Assembly: GCF_026339875.1 (NCBI RefSeq) | Contig: NZ_JAPEPZ010000001.1 | Coordinates: 5,890,001-5,954,000 of the forward strand | Direction of reading: 5' to 3' | Source of the DNA: Streptomyces sp. NBC_01571 | Lineage (GTDB): Bacteria; Actinomycetota; Actinomycetes; Streptomycetales; Streptomycetaceae | DNA: 64,000 bases | In this document: positions 8,816-17,123 of the stretch, in pieces | How the letters are laid out: each line of letters begins with the position of its first letter | Numbering within the stretch: the stretch's first letter is position 1 | The notes under the pieces: generated by a model | What the model saw: only the letters and a program-made list of their open reading frames with translations | What the model was told of the DNA's origin: nothing | The model's database searches: none | Position numbers and translations under genes: made by a program

Positions 8816-8833
8816 AGTGCGGGACCATTCACC
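8816..8833 (-). promoter_or_regulatory. Candidate BldD site upstream of bldN
   Basis: AGTGC (8816-8820) and TCACC (8829-8833) form a near-consensus BldD pair (AGTGA-n-TCACC with one mismatch), located 34-51 bp upstream of the bldN start codon. BldD is known to repress bldN in S. coelicolor. The exact site used in this strain is inferred. Confidence 0.35.
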
Positions 8834-9050
8834 CGTCGTAGCGACGGAGGGGTACCGGTTTGCGTCTGAGGAGAATAACGCTTCGTACAGGCAGTGCTAC
8901 ACCCAGTTGCTCAAATCATCGATTACGTCGCTTCTGTAACCGATTGGCGCCCGATCAAGTGTCCTTCGGTGACCGATTGTTGATCGGATCGGTTCGTCTT
9001 CCGGCTGGGTGCGGGGCGTGTTGTGGCCGGGTGGGAGCGGGGGGACTGGC

Positions 9051-9345
9051 CGGGGCGTTGTGGGGGTAGGACCGGGAGAATGTGCGGGCCCCTCCGGGGG
9101 TTCGGGTGGTTCTTCGGGCGCGGGTGGGTGGGGGTTGAGCGCACAGTTCCCCGCGCCCCTGGAGGGACGGGGCTGCGCCCCGGTCCCCTGTGGGGTGGGT
9201 TCTTCGGGTGCGGGTGGGTGTGGGCTGGGCGCGCAGTTCCCCGCGCCCCTGGAGGCATGGGGGCTGCGCCCCCGGCCCTCCGGCGGGTGGTTCTTCGGGT
9301 GCGGGTGCCTGGGGGCCGGGTGCGCAGTTCCCCGCGCCCCTGAAA
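9051..9345. repeat. Three ~90-bp tandem repeats of a common Streptomyces intergenic element
   Basis: A 21-base core, the complement of a motif that begins CAGGGGCGCGGGGAACTGCG, occurs at 9141, 9231 and 9322, with shared flanks rich in GGTGCGGGTGGGTG. This gives a repeat period of about 90 bp. The same core occurs inverted at 17018-17038. I recall this GC-rich motif as very frequent in Streptomyces intergenic regions. It is non-coding; open frames across it on both strands are artefacts of its periodicity. Confidence 0.8.
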
Positions 9346-9425
9346 GCGTGGCTCGCGTCCGGGGTTCTCGGTCCAGCCCGCATCTCCGCCTCGTGCGGAA
9401 CCCTTCAGCGCGGGGCCGCAATCTT

Positions 9426-9585
9426 CAGCCCGTGCGGAATCATCCAGCGCAGGCTGGCACCCTCACAGCCCGTGCGGAATCATCCAGCGCAGGCTGGCAC
9501 CCTCACAGCCCGTGCGGAATCATCCAGCGCAGGCTGGCACCCTCACAGCCCGTGCGGAGCGGTATGGCGCAGGCCCGCATGTTCA
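9426..9585. repeat. 40-bp tandem repeat array upstream of bldN
   Basis: Three identical 40-bp units lie at 9426-9465, 9466-9505 and 9506-9545, each starting CAGCCCGTGCGGAATCATCC. Degenerate copies flank them at 9546-9585 and beyond, and before 9426. There are no spacers between units, so this is a minisatellite and not CRISPR. Identity of three units indicates recent copy-number change. Confidence 0.9.
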
Positions 9586-9623
9586 GGTCGTGCGGAGCCG
9601 TATGGCGCAGGCCCGCGTCTTCG

Positions 9624-9730
9624 GCCCGTCCGGCGTTTGAGGACGAGCCCTTCGGGCGAGCGGGGGGCCAGGGGGCGGCAGCCCCTTGGTGGGGGGGCTG
9701 GGGGCGGGGCCCCCAGGGTGGGTGGGGGGT
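9624..9730. repeat. Dispersed intergenic repeat (copy 1) and terminator-like palindromes after the HAD gene
   Basis: Positions 9624-9659 are identical over 36 bases to the inverted copy at 16936-16971. G/C-rich palindromic runs (GGCAGCCCC, GGCGGGGCCCCC) follow, up to the HAD stop codon. On the minus strand this region would act as transcription terminator of the HAD gene. Confidence 0.75.
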
Positions 9731-10674
9731 TAGCGGCGGCGGCGGTGGAGGGCGATGGCCGCGGCCGTGCCGCCGGCCACCGCGCCCACGCCGGCCGCGG
9801 CCGGGATACCGACCTTCGCGGCCTTGCGCGCCGTGCGGTAGTCGCGCAGCCGCCACTCGAAGGCGCGCGCGTGCTTGCGCAGCTTGGCGTCCGGGTTGAT
9901 CGCGTAGGGATGACCGACCAGGGACAGCATGGGGATGTCGTTGTGCGAGTCGCTGTAGGCCGCGCACCGGGTGAGGTCCAGGCCCTCCGCCGTGGCCAGC
10001 GCGCGGACCGCCTCCGCCTTCGCCGGGCCGTGCAGGGGCTCGCCCACCAGCTTGCCGGTGTAGACGCCGTCCACCGACTCCGCGACCGTGCCCAGCGCAC
10101 CGGTAAGCCCCAGGCGGCGGGCGATCACCGTCGCGATCTCGACCGGGGCGGCCGTCACCAGCCACACCTTCTGGCCCGCGTCCAGGTGCGCCTGGGCGAG
10201 GGCGCGCGTGCCGGGCCAGATGCGCTCGGCCATGTACTCGTCGTAGATCTCCTCGCCGATGGACATCAGCTCGGCGACCCGGTGGCCCTTGACGATCGAC
10301 AGTGCCGAGTCGCGGGCGTCCTGCATGTGCTCGGGGTCCTCGACCCCGGCCAGCCTGAACCATGCCTGCTGCCACGCGAACCGGGCGAGATCGCGGGTCT
10401 CGAAGAACTTCCGCTTGTACAGGCCCCGCCCGAAGTGGAAGAGCGCGGCGCCCTGCATGACGGTGTTGTCCAGGTCGAAGAAGGCGGCGGCCTTGTCGTC
10501 ACCGAGCACCGGGAAGTCCGGTTCGCGGTCGGGGACGTCCGGCTCGGCGTCGTGGGCCAGTTCCTCCAGTTCCTGCGAGGACTTACGCGCTGCCTCCGCC
10601 GAGGCCTCGCCTGCCAACACGCTCCGCGCGGTGGCGGAGCGCCTACGGGGAGTGAGCCATCCGAGAGCGGCCAT
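9730..10674 (-). CDS. HAD-IB family hydrolase (SerB-like phosphatase)
   Basis: This 314-residue protein has the HAD motif I FFDLDNT (nucleophile Asp67), followed by a helical cap ([21 protein letters not shown]) and HAD motif IV as [13 protein letters not shown]. The IB subfamily includes phosphoserine phosphatase and acyltransferase-linked phosphatases. The C terminus has a glycine/alanine hydrophobic segment ([21 protein letters not shown]) ending in four arginines, a probable tail anchor. The N-terminal 55 residues are an acidic extension. It is divergent from the glutaredoxin-rex-hem genes. The natural substrate is unknown. Confidence 0.85.
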   Translation of the reverse strand: MAALGWLTPRRRSATARSVLAGEASAEAARKSSQELEELAHDAEPDVPDREPDFPVLGDDKAAAFFDLDNTVMQGAALFHFGRGLYKRKFFETRDLARFAWQQAWFRLAGVEDPEHMQDARDSALSIVKGHRVAELMSIGEEIYDEYMAERIWPGTRALAQAHLDAGQKVWLVTAAPVEIATVIARRLGLTGALGTVAESVDGVYTGKLVGEPLHGPAKAEAVRALATAEGLDLTRCAAYSDSHNDIPMLSLVGHPYAINPDAKLRKHARAFEWRLRDYRTARKAAKVGIPAAAGVGAVAGGTAAAIALHRRRR

Positions 10675-10862
10675 GGCGTGAGCATAGCCAGTTTGTTCGG
10701 TGCTACCGGAGTCGCGAGGGTTCGAAGCTGTGAACTCTCCGCGACCGAGCCGTTAAAGAAGCGGTCCGCGGCGTTCCCGATCGGCGCGTCGGGGCCCGTC
10801 TCCGGGGCCGGTTGGCGCCTCGTGCGCCGAAGAGGGGCCGGTGATGCGTCCGCGGCGGGAGA

Positions 10863-11198
10863 ATGGCCGGTATGAGTCCCATGTTCGGGCGCGGTGAGCG
10901 CCGTACGGAGAAGGCGGAGCGGGTGGAGAAGACCGGGAAAGCGGGGACGAGGGCGCCGGGTGAGCGGCTGGTCACCCTGATCAGGAAGCCCGGCTGTCAT
11001 CTGTGTGATGACGCACAGCAAGTGGTGGAGAAGGTGTGTGGAGACCTCGGCGTGCCGTGGGAGGGGAAGGACATCACGCAGGACGAGGAACTGCACCGCG
11101 CGTACTGGGAGCAGATCCCCGTTGTGCTGGTGGACGGCGCCCAGCACACGTTCTGGCGCGTGGACGAGGGGCGGCTGCGCAAGGCCCTGGCCGCGTAG
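10863..11198 (+). CDS. Glutaredoxin family protein
   Basis: This 111-residue protein has a thioredoxin-fold domain from about residue 36. The redox motif is GCHLCDDA (CxxC), followed by the cis-Pro segment QIPVVLVDG. This matches the DUF836/glutaredoxin-like family that usually lies next to rex in streptomycetes. The N-terminal 30 residues are charged and probably disordered. Two ATGs (10863 and 10872) are possible: GGGAG lies close to the first and rather far from the second. A redox-linked function beside the NADH sensor Rex fits the neighbourhood. Confidence 0.82.
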   Translation: MAGMSPMFGRGERRTEKAERVEKTGKAGTRAPGERLVTLIRKPGCHLCDDAQQVVEKVCGDLGVPWEGKDITQDEELHRAYWEQIPVVLVDGAQHTFWRVDEGRLRKALAA

Positions 11199-11423
11199 CC
11201 GCTCGTGATCCGGCCCGAGTCCGTCCTGACCGAGCAGTCCAGGTGGTCCGGAAAGTCGCCTAGGATCGACGGCGATTGGTCTCGGGGGCGGGATTCGTTG
11301 AGGAGTGTGTGCGGCTTTGCCCCCTTCAGGTGCGGAACGAAGCTGTCCGCGCGCTGGTTCCATACCCGCGCGCCGGGCATGCGTGACCCCCGTCACGTTG
11401 CCCGGGCAAATCGGACACCATCT

Positions 11424-11441
11424 TTGTGCACGCGTTCACAA
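11424..11441. promoter_or_regulatory. Rex operator (ROP) upstream of rex-hem operon
   Basis: TTGTGCACGCGTTCACAA is an inverted repeat that differs from the ideal Rex operator TTGTGAACGCGTTCACAA by one base. It lies 77 bp upstream of the rex start codon. S. coelicolor Rex represses its own operon, and this site implies the same autoregulation by NADH/NAD+ ratio for rex-hemACD here. Confidence 0.93.
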
Positions 11442-11517
11442 AGACATAGCCTGCATTCGACGGGGCGGTCTAGGTACGTGTGACCGCCTGCAGCCCCGCT
11501 CTACCCGCAGGAGCACC

Positions 11518-12279
11518 GTGGCAACTGGCCGAACTCACCGACCGGCGACCCGCAGCCGAGGAATTCCCGAGGCCACCGTCGCCCGTCTTCCGCTGTACCT
11601 CCGAGCCCTCACCGCACTGTCGGAGCGCTCGGTCCCCACGGTCTCCTCCGAGGAGCTCGCGGCCGCGGCGGGGGTCAACTCCGCGAAGCTGCGCAAGGAC
11701 TTCTCCTACCTGGGCTCCTACGGGACGCGCGGTGTGGGGTACGACGTCGAGTATCTCGTCTACCAGATCTCCCGCGAGCTGGGCCTGACCCAGGACTGGC
11801 CGGTAGTGATCGTCGGCATCGGTAATCTCGGCGCCGCGCTGGCCAACTACGGAGGGTTCGCGTCCCGCGGCTTCCGGGTCGCCGCGCTGATCGACGCCGA
11901 TCCGGAGATGGCCGGAAAGCAGGTCGCGGGCATCGCCGTGCAGCACAGCGACGGCCTGGAGAAGATCATCGACGAGAACGGCGTCTCCATCGGCGTCATC
12001 ACCACCCCGCCGGGCGTGGCCCAGCAGGTCTGCGACCGTCTGGTCGCGGCCGGGGTCACCTCCATCCTGAACTTCGCGCCGACCGTCCTGTCCGTCCCGG
12101 ACGGCGTCGACGTGCGCAAGGTCGACCTCTCGATCGAACTCCAGATCCTCGCCTTCCACGAGCAGCGCAAGGCCGGCGAGGAGGCCGAGGCCCAGGCCGG
12201 TGCCGCCGCCCAGGCCGCCGCCCGGGAGAACAACGGCAAAGGACCCGACGGGGACGTTCCCGCCGTGATGCCGGCATGA
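11518..12279 (+). CDS. rex: Redox-sensing transcriptional repressor Rex
   Basis: This 253-residue repressor senses NADH/NAD+. The N-terminal winged helix holds GIPEATVARLPLYLRAL and the recognition segment SAKLRKDFSYLGSYGTRGVGYD. The Rossmann domain starts VVIVGIGNLGAALANYGGF (glycine motif at about residues 100-105), and the C-terminal swapped helix reads LSIELQILAFHEQRK. It starts at GTG 11518 with a CAGGAG site seven bases before. Rex releases its operators when NADH rises under oxygen limitation, switching on respiratory and haem genes. The gene overlaps hemA by four bases (ATGA), so translation is coupled. The C-terminal alanine-rich tail is not part of the conserved fold. Confidence 0.97.
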   Translation: MATGRTHRPATRSRGIPEATVARLPLYLRALTALSERSVPTVSSEELAAAAGVNSAKLRKDFSYLGSYGTRGVGYDVEYLVYQISRELGLTQDWPVVIVGIGNLGAALANYGGFASRGFRVAALIDADPEMAGKQVAGIAVQHSDGLEKIIDENGVSIGVITTPPGVAQQVCDRLVAAGVTSILNFAPTVLSVPDGVDVRKVDLSIELQILAFHEQRKAGEEAEAQAGAAAQAAARENNGKGPDGDVPAVMPA

Positions 12280-14015
12280 GTCTCCTCGTCGTCGGGCTGA
12301 GCCACCGCAGCGCCCCGGTCAGCGTCCTCGAGCGGGCCACGCTGACCGCGGACGCGCAGGCCAAGCTGGTCCAGGACACCGTCGCCGCCGAGCCGGCCGC
12401 CGAAGCCGCGGTGCTCGCCACCTGCAACCGCATCGAGCTGTACGCCGACGTGGACAAGTTCCACGCGGGCGTCGCCGAGCTGTCCACGCTGCTCGCCCAG
12501 CACAGCGGGGTCGGGCTCGAGGAGCTCACCCCCCACCTCTACGTGCACTACGAGGACCGGGCCGTCCACCACCTCTTCTCGGTGGCGTGCGGGCTGGATT
12601 CGATGGTCGTGGGCGAGGGCCAGATCCTCGGCCAGATCAAGGACGCCCTGGCGGCCTCGCAGGAGCTGCACACCGCGGGCCGTCTGCTGAACGACCTGTT
12701 CCAGCAGGCGCTGCGGGTCGGCAAGCGGGCGCACTCCGAGACCGGCATCGACCGGGCCGGGCAGTCCCTGGTCACCTTCGGCCTGGAACAGCTGTCCTCG
12801 GGTGCCCCCGTCGACGTCTGGGCCAAGGGCAAGCGGGCCCTCGTCATCGGGGCCGGCTCCATGTCCTCGCTGGCCGCGGCGACGCTCGCGCGCGCCGGGG
12901 TCGCCGAGATCGTCATCGCCAACCGCACGCCGGACCGCGCGCAGCGCCTCGCCCAGATCCTCAACGAGAACGAGGGCGGCGCCTCGGACGTGACGGCCCG
13001 CGCGGTACCGATGGACGCGGTTCCGGTCGAGCTGACACGTGCCGATGTCGCCGTCTCCTGCACCGGCGCGACGGGACTCGTCCTGACGGCCGAGTCGGTC
13101 ATGGCGGCCGTGTCGGGACGCACGGGGCAGGGTGCCGTTCAGGGCGCCGGCTCCGCTCGTACGGCGTCGGGCACGGCCGTGGACGGCCACGCGCCGCTCG
13201 CGCCCACGAGCGTCGGCACCGAGGACGGCTGTCCGCTCGACGTGTCCACCGTGCAGGGCACGGCCGGGTTCTCCGTGCTCGGCGAGGCCGCCGTGGCCGG
13301 CATGGCCGCCGCCGAGCTGGAGCAGCACGCGGCCTGGGTGGACAAGGGCGACGCGGCGGCCCGCGCCCCGCGCGCGGCGGGCCTGCTCGACCCGGAGGCC
13401 GACACGGAGGCCATCGCGGCGCTCGCCGCGGCCGTCGCCGCCGTCGGCCGGGTTCCCGAGCGCCGCAGGCCCGAACCGGTCGCCGAGGCGCCCCGCCGCG
13501 CGCCCGCGCTCGCGCTGCTCGACCTCGCCATGCCCCGTGACATCGACGCGGCCGTGCACCGCCTGCTCGGCGTGCGCCTGGTCGACATCGAGTCGCTGGC
13601 CGAGGCGTCCGCGGACGCGCCGATGGCCGCCGACGTGGACCAGGTGCGGCGGATCGTCTCCGACGAGGTGGCCGCGTTCAGCGCCGCCCAGCGGGCCGCC
13701 CACATCACGCCCACCGTCGTGGCGCTGCGGACGATGGCCGCCGACCTCGTCGCGAGCGAGATCGCGCGGCTCGACGGACGGCTGCCGGACCTCGACGACA
13801 AGCAGCGGGGCGAGATCACGCAGACCGTACGGCGTGTCGTCGACAAGCTGCTGCACGCGCCGACCGTACGGGTCAAGCAACTGGCCGCCGAGCCCGGTGG
13901 CGCCGGGTACGCGGACGCGCTGCGAACCCTGTTCGACCTGGACCCGGAGACGGTCGCCTCCGTCTCGCGGGCCGAGAACAACACCGAGAACGCCAAGAAC
14001 CGAGGGCGAGCATGA
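12276..14015 (+). CDS. hemA: Glutamyl-tRNA reductase
   Basis: This is the first committed enzyme of the C5 haem pathway, reducing Glu-tRNA(Glu) to glutamate-1-semialdehyde with NADPH. The catalytic cysteine is Cys50 in VLATCNRIELYA. The NADPH domain contains ALVIGAGSMSSLAAATLARAG, and the C-terminal dimerisation helices follow ALALLDLAMPRDIDAAVH. At 579 residues it is about 150 longer than typical bacterial HemA because of an alanine-rich insertion at about residues 275-400, between the Rossmann domain and the conserved DLAMPRDID segment. The start overlaps the rex stop by four bases, and the stop overlaps hemC. The product is used by HemL, encoded at 54.6 kb in this window. Confidence 0.96.
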   Translation: MSLLVVGLSHRSAPVSVLERATLTADAQAKLVQDTVAAEPAAEAAVLATCNRIELYADVDKFHAGVAELSTLLAQHSGVGLEELTPHLYVHYEDRAVHHLFSVACGLDSMVVGEGQILGQIKDALAASQELHTAGRLLNDLFQQALRVGKRAHSETGIDRAGQSLVTFGLEQLSSGAPVDVWAKGKRALVIGAGSMSSLAAATLARAGVAEIVIANRTPDRAQRLAQILNENEGGASDVTARAVPMDAVPVELTRADVAVSCTGATGLVLTAESVMAAVSGRTGQGAVQGAGSARTASGTAVDGHAPLAPTSVGTEDGCPLDVSTVQGTAGFSVLGEAAVAGMAAAELEQHAAWVDKGDAAARAPRAAGLLDPEADTEAIAALAAAVAAVGRVPERRRPEPVAEAPRRAPALALLDLAMPRDIDAAVHRLLGVRLVDIESLAEASADAPMAADVDQVRRIVSDEVAAFSAAQRAAHITPTVVALRTMAADLVASEIARLDGRLPDLDDKQRGEITQTVRRVVDKLLHAPTVRVKQLAAEPGGAGYADALRTLFDLDPETVASVSRAENNTENAKNRGRA

Positions 14016-15091
14016 GTGAGCCGCGTGAGCCACAGGGGCGCACCGGCGACGAGAGTCCGAGTGCGCACAGGCCCGATGGGTCGAGCACGGCCGGACTTCC
14101 GACGCCGGATGCACCGCCCCGAGGGGCTGAGCCGGAACAAGGGGCACTGAGGCTGGGGACCAGGCGCAGCAAACTCGCCATGGCCCAGTCCGCACTGGTG
14201 GCGGACGCAGTGAGCAAGGTGACCGGACGGCCCGTCGAGCTCGTGGAGATCACGACGTACGGCGACGTCTCCCGTGAGGACCTCGCGCAGATCGGCGGCA
14301 CGGGTGTGTTCGTCGCCGCGCTGCGCGAGGCGCTGCTGCGCGGCGAGGTCGACTTCGCCGTGCACTCGCTCAAGGACCTGCCGACCGAGCAGCCCGACGG
14401 GCTGGTGCTGGCCGCCGTGCCGGTGCGGGAGGACGCGCGCGACGTACTGGTCGCCCGGGACGGTCTCACCTTCCCGGAGCTGCCGGAGGGCGCGCGGGTC
14501 GGTACGGGTTCGCCGCGCCGGATGGCCCAGCTGAACGCGTACGCACGCAACCACGGGATGACGATCGAGACGGTCGCGATCCGCGGGAACGTCGACACGC
14601 GGATCGGATACGTGCACGGTGGGGAGCTCGACGCCGTCGTGCTCGCCGCCGCCGGCCTCAGCCGCCTCGGGCGGCTGGGAGAAGCGACGGACTTCCTGCC
14701 CGTCGACACCGTTTTGCCCGCCCCCGGCCAGGGGGCCCTGGCGATCGAGTGCACCGCGGACGACGCGGATCTCGTCGCCGCGCTCGGAGAGCTCGACGAC
14801 CCGTTCACCCGGATCGCCGTGACCGCCGAGCGGTCCCTGCTCGCCGCGCTGGAGGCCGGCTGCAGCGCACCTGTGGGTGCGCTCGCCGACCTGCTCGCGG
14901 ACGGGCAGATTGTCAAGGAAATGCGCCTGCGCGGCGTCGTCGGTACGACCGACGGCTCGACGCTGGTGCAGTTGTCCACCACCGGTCCCGTGCCCGAGAC
15001 GCACGACCAAGCGATGGCGCTCGGCCGTGAACTCGCCGCCGAGATGCTTGCGAAGGGCGCGGCCGGTCTGATGGGGGAGCGAGCACATTGA
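14012..15091 (+). CDS. hemC: Hydroxymethylbilane synthase (porphobilinogen deaminase)
   Basis: This 359-residue enzyme polymerises four porphobilinogen units into hydroxymethylbilane. The catalytic core begins LRLGTRRSKLAMAQS near residue 46, after a proline- and glycine-rich N-terminal extension that Streptomyces HemC proteins often carry. The dipyrromethane cofactor Cys lies in LEAGCSAPVGA. HSLKDLPTEQPDGL and APGQGALAIEC are also diagnostic. It overlaps hemA by ATGA and the downstream hemD by four bases, so three haem genes are translated as one coupled unit under Rex control. Confidence 0.97.
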   Translation: MSEPREPQGRTGDESPSAHRPDGSSTAGLPTPDAPPRGAEPEQGALRLGTRRSKLAMAQSALVADAVSKVTGRPVELVEITTYGDVSREDLAQIGGTGVFVAALREALLRGEVDFAVHSLKDLPTEQPDGLVLAAVPVREDARDVLVARDGLTFPELPEGARVGTGSPRRMAQLNAYARNHGMTIETVAIRGNVDTRIGYVHGGELDAVVLAAAGLSRLGRLGEATDFLPVDTVLPAPGQGALAIECTADDADLVAALGELDDPFTRIAVTAERSLLAALEAGCSAPVGALADLLADGQIVKEMRLRGVVGTTDGSTLVQLSTTGPVPETHDQAMALGRELAAEMLAKGAAGLMGERAH

Positions 15092-16803
15092 GCCCCACCA
15101 ACCTTCCCGCCGGTCCCGAACACGGGCACGTCACCTTCCTCGGTGCCGGACCCGGAGATCCGGGACTACTGACACTGCGCGCCGTGGAGGCGCTGGCGAA
15201 CGCGGACGTCCTCGTCGCCGGGCACGAGGTGCTCGACGTCGTGCGTACGCACGCCAGGCAGAACGTCGCCGTGCTGAACACGGATACGGAGACGGCTTTC
15301 GGCACGTCAGCCGGTCCGTACTCGGGCACGGGCGCGTCCCAGTCAGCGGTTGTTGACGCCGTGTCAGCAGCCGTTGGTGACCCCGCGTCGAGGGACGCTG
15401 CCAATCTTGTCATGGAGGCCGCGCGGGGCGGCAAGCGGGTCGTGCGTGCGGTGTCCGGTGACCCCGGGCTCGACACGTACGCCGCCGAGGAGATGCTGGC
15501 CTGCGCCGCCGCGGGCGTGCCGTTCGAGGTCGTGCCCGGTGTCGCGGCGGCCGTGGGCGTGCCCGCGTACGCCGGTGTGCCGCTGCGGGACGCGCAGGGC
15601 GCGGACGTGCGGTTCGTCGACGCGCGGACGGCCTCCGACCGGTGCTGGACCGAGGTCGGGGCGTCGGACGGCACGGTCGTCGTGTCGGCGACGCTCGACT
15701 CCGTGGCCGCGGCCGCGGGAGAGCTCGTCGCGTCGGGCCGCAAGCCCGATACGCCGATGTCGGTGACGGTCGCGGGTACGACCACGCGTCAGCGGACCTG
15801 GTCGGCCACGCTCGGGACCATCGCGCAGACCCTGAAGCAGGCCAAGGTGCTGCCGTCCCCGGACGGCGGACGGCCGGTGATAGCCGTGGTCGGTGAGCGT
15901 TCCGCCGCCGCCCAGCGCGACCAGTTGTCGTGGTTCGAGTCCAAGCCGCTGTTCGGCTGGAAGGTGCTCGTGCCGCGCACGAAGGAGCAGGCGGCTTCGC
16001 TCTCCGACCAACTGCGTTCGTACGGCGCCGTGCCGCACGAGGTGCCCACGATCGCCGTCGAACCGCCGCGTACGCCGCAGCAGATGGAGCGTGCGGTCAA
16101 GGGGCTCGTCACCGGGCGGTACGAGTGGATCGCCTTCACGTCGGTCAACGCGGTGAAGGCGGTGCGGGAGAAGTTCGAGGAGTACGGGCTCGACGCGCGG
16201 GCCTTCGCCGGGATCAAGGTCGCGGCGGTGGGCGAGCAGACGGCGAGGGCGCTGGTCGCCTTCGGTGTGAAGCCGGACCTGGTGCCGAGCGGGGAGCAGT
16301 CCGCGGCCGGGCTGCTGGACGACTGGCCGCCGTACGACCCGGTGTTCGACCCGATCGACCGGGTGTTCCTGCCGCGGGCCGACATCGCCACCGAGACGCT
16401 GGTCGCGGGGCTCATCGAGCTGGGCTGGGAGGTCGACGACGTCACGGCCTACCGGACCGTGCGGGCGTCGCCGCCGCCGGCGGAGACCCGTGAGGCGATC
16501 AAGGGCGGTGGCTTCGACGCCGTTCTGTTCACGTCCTCGTCGACGGTGCGGAACCTGGTCGGTATCGCGGGCAAGCCGCACAACGTGACGGTGATCGCGT
16601 GCATCGGCCCCGCCACCGCCAAGACGGCGGAGGAGCACGGGCTGCGGGTCGATGTCATGGCTCCGGAGCCGTCGGTGCACAAGCTGGCGGAGGCGTTGGC
16701 GGACTTCGGGCTGCGGCGGCGGGCTGCCGCGGCGGAGGCCGGGGATCCGGTGACGCGGCCCAGTGAGCGGCGGCCGGGGGCGCGGAGGCGGCGGGCTACG
16801 TAG
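15088..16803 (+). CDS. hemD: Bifunctional uroporphyrinogen-III C-methyltransferase / uroporphyrinogen-III synthase
   Basis: This 571-residue fusion has two domains. Residues 8-260 form a tetrapyrrole methylase domain (VTFLGAGPGDPGLLTLRAVEAL, then VVRAVSGDPGLDTYAAEEMLA), and residues about 290-550 form the uroporphyrinogen-III synthase domain (KVLVPRTKEQAASLSDQL, IAFTSVNAVKAVREKF, VLFTSSSTVRNLVGIAG). The product uro'gen III is the branch point to haem and to sirohaem or cobalamin. The methylase half lacks some of the usual SUMT conservation, so it may act weakly or be structural. The start overlaps the hemC stop. The protein ends in a basic low-complexity tail (RRPGARRRRAT). Confidence 0.93.
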   Translation: MSPTNLPAGPEHGHVTFLGAGPGDPGLLTLRAVEALANADVLVAGHEVLDVVRTHARQNVAVLNTDTETAFGTSAGPYSGTGASQSAVVDAVSAAVGDPASRDAANLVMEAARGGKRVVRAVSGDPGLDTYAAEEMLACAAAGVPFEVVPGVAAAVGVPAYAGVPLRDAQGADVRFVDARTASDRCWTEVGASDGTVVVSATLDSVAAAAGELVASGRKPDTPMSVTVAGTTTRQRTWSATLGTIAQTLKQAKVLPSPDGGRPVIAVVGERSAAAQRDQLSWFESKPLFGWKVLVPRTKEQAASLSDQLRSYGAVPHEVPTIAVEPPRTPQQMERAVKGLVTGRYEWIAFTSVNAVKAVREKFEEYGLDARAFAGIKVAAVGEQTARALVAFGVKPDLVPSGEQSAAGLLDDWPPYDPVFDPIDRVFLPRADIATETLVAGLIELGWEVDDVTAYRTVRASPPPAETREAIKGGGFDAVLFTSSSTVRNLVGIAGKPHNVTVIACIGPATAKTAEEHGLRVDVMAPEPSVHKLAEALADFGLRRRAAAAEAGDPVTRPSERRPGARRRRAT

Positions 16804-17123
16804 GTGTTACGTGGGTGTTTGGGGCGGTCGGGGCGGTGGGGGTGGCTTTTTCTCGCCCCCGCCGCCCCTACCCGTTCCCTCCCCGGGGGCTCCGCCCCGA
16901 CCCGTCCAAGGGGCTGCGCCCCCTGGACCCCCGCCTCGCCCGAAGGGCTCGTCCTCAAACGCCGGACGGGCTGAATACGCAGGCCTGCGTCGGAGATGCC
17001 GGACGGGCTGAGACACCCAGGGGCGCGGGGAACTGCGCGACCGGCCCCCACCTCACCCGCACCCGTGTCCCTACCGGCACGATGTCGGCAAAAGGGGTGG
17101 GGCGGCGGGCGTAGCGTGGGGGG
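16804..17123. repeat. Dispersed intergenic repeats (copy 2) between hemD and hemB
   Basis: This 320-bp gap holds no gene. It contains palindromes of the form GGGGGCTCCGCCCC and GGGGCTGCGCCCC, the 36-bp segment at 16936-16971 shared in inverted orientation with 9624-9659, and the core at 17018-17038 shared with the 9.1-9.3 kb array. The palindromes probably terminate hemD transcription, which implies a separate hemB promoter close to 17,100. Confidence 0.75.

Noticed and set aside
8971..8995. GGTGA and related inverted motifs as a second BldD site
   Set aside because: The half-site order (direct, not inverted) does not fit the consensus.
9426..9585. CRISPR-like repeat
   Set aside because: The 40-bp units are directly contiguous without spacers and no cas genes are near.
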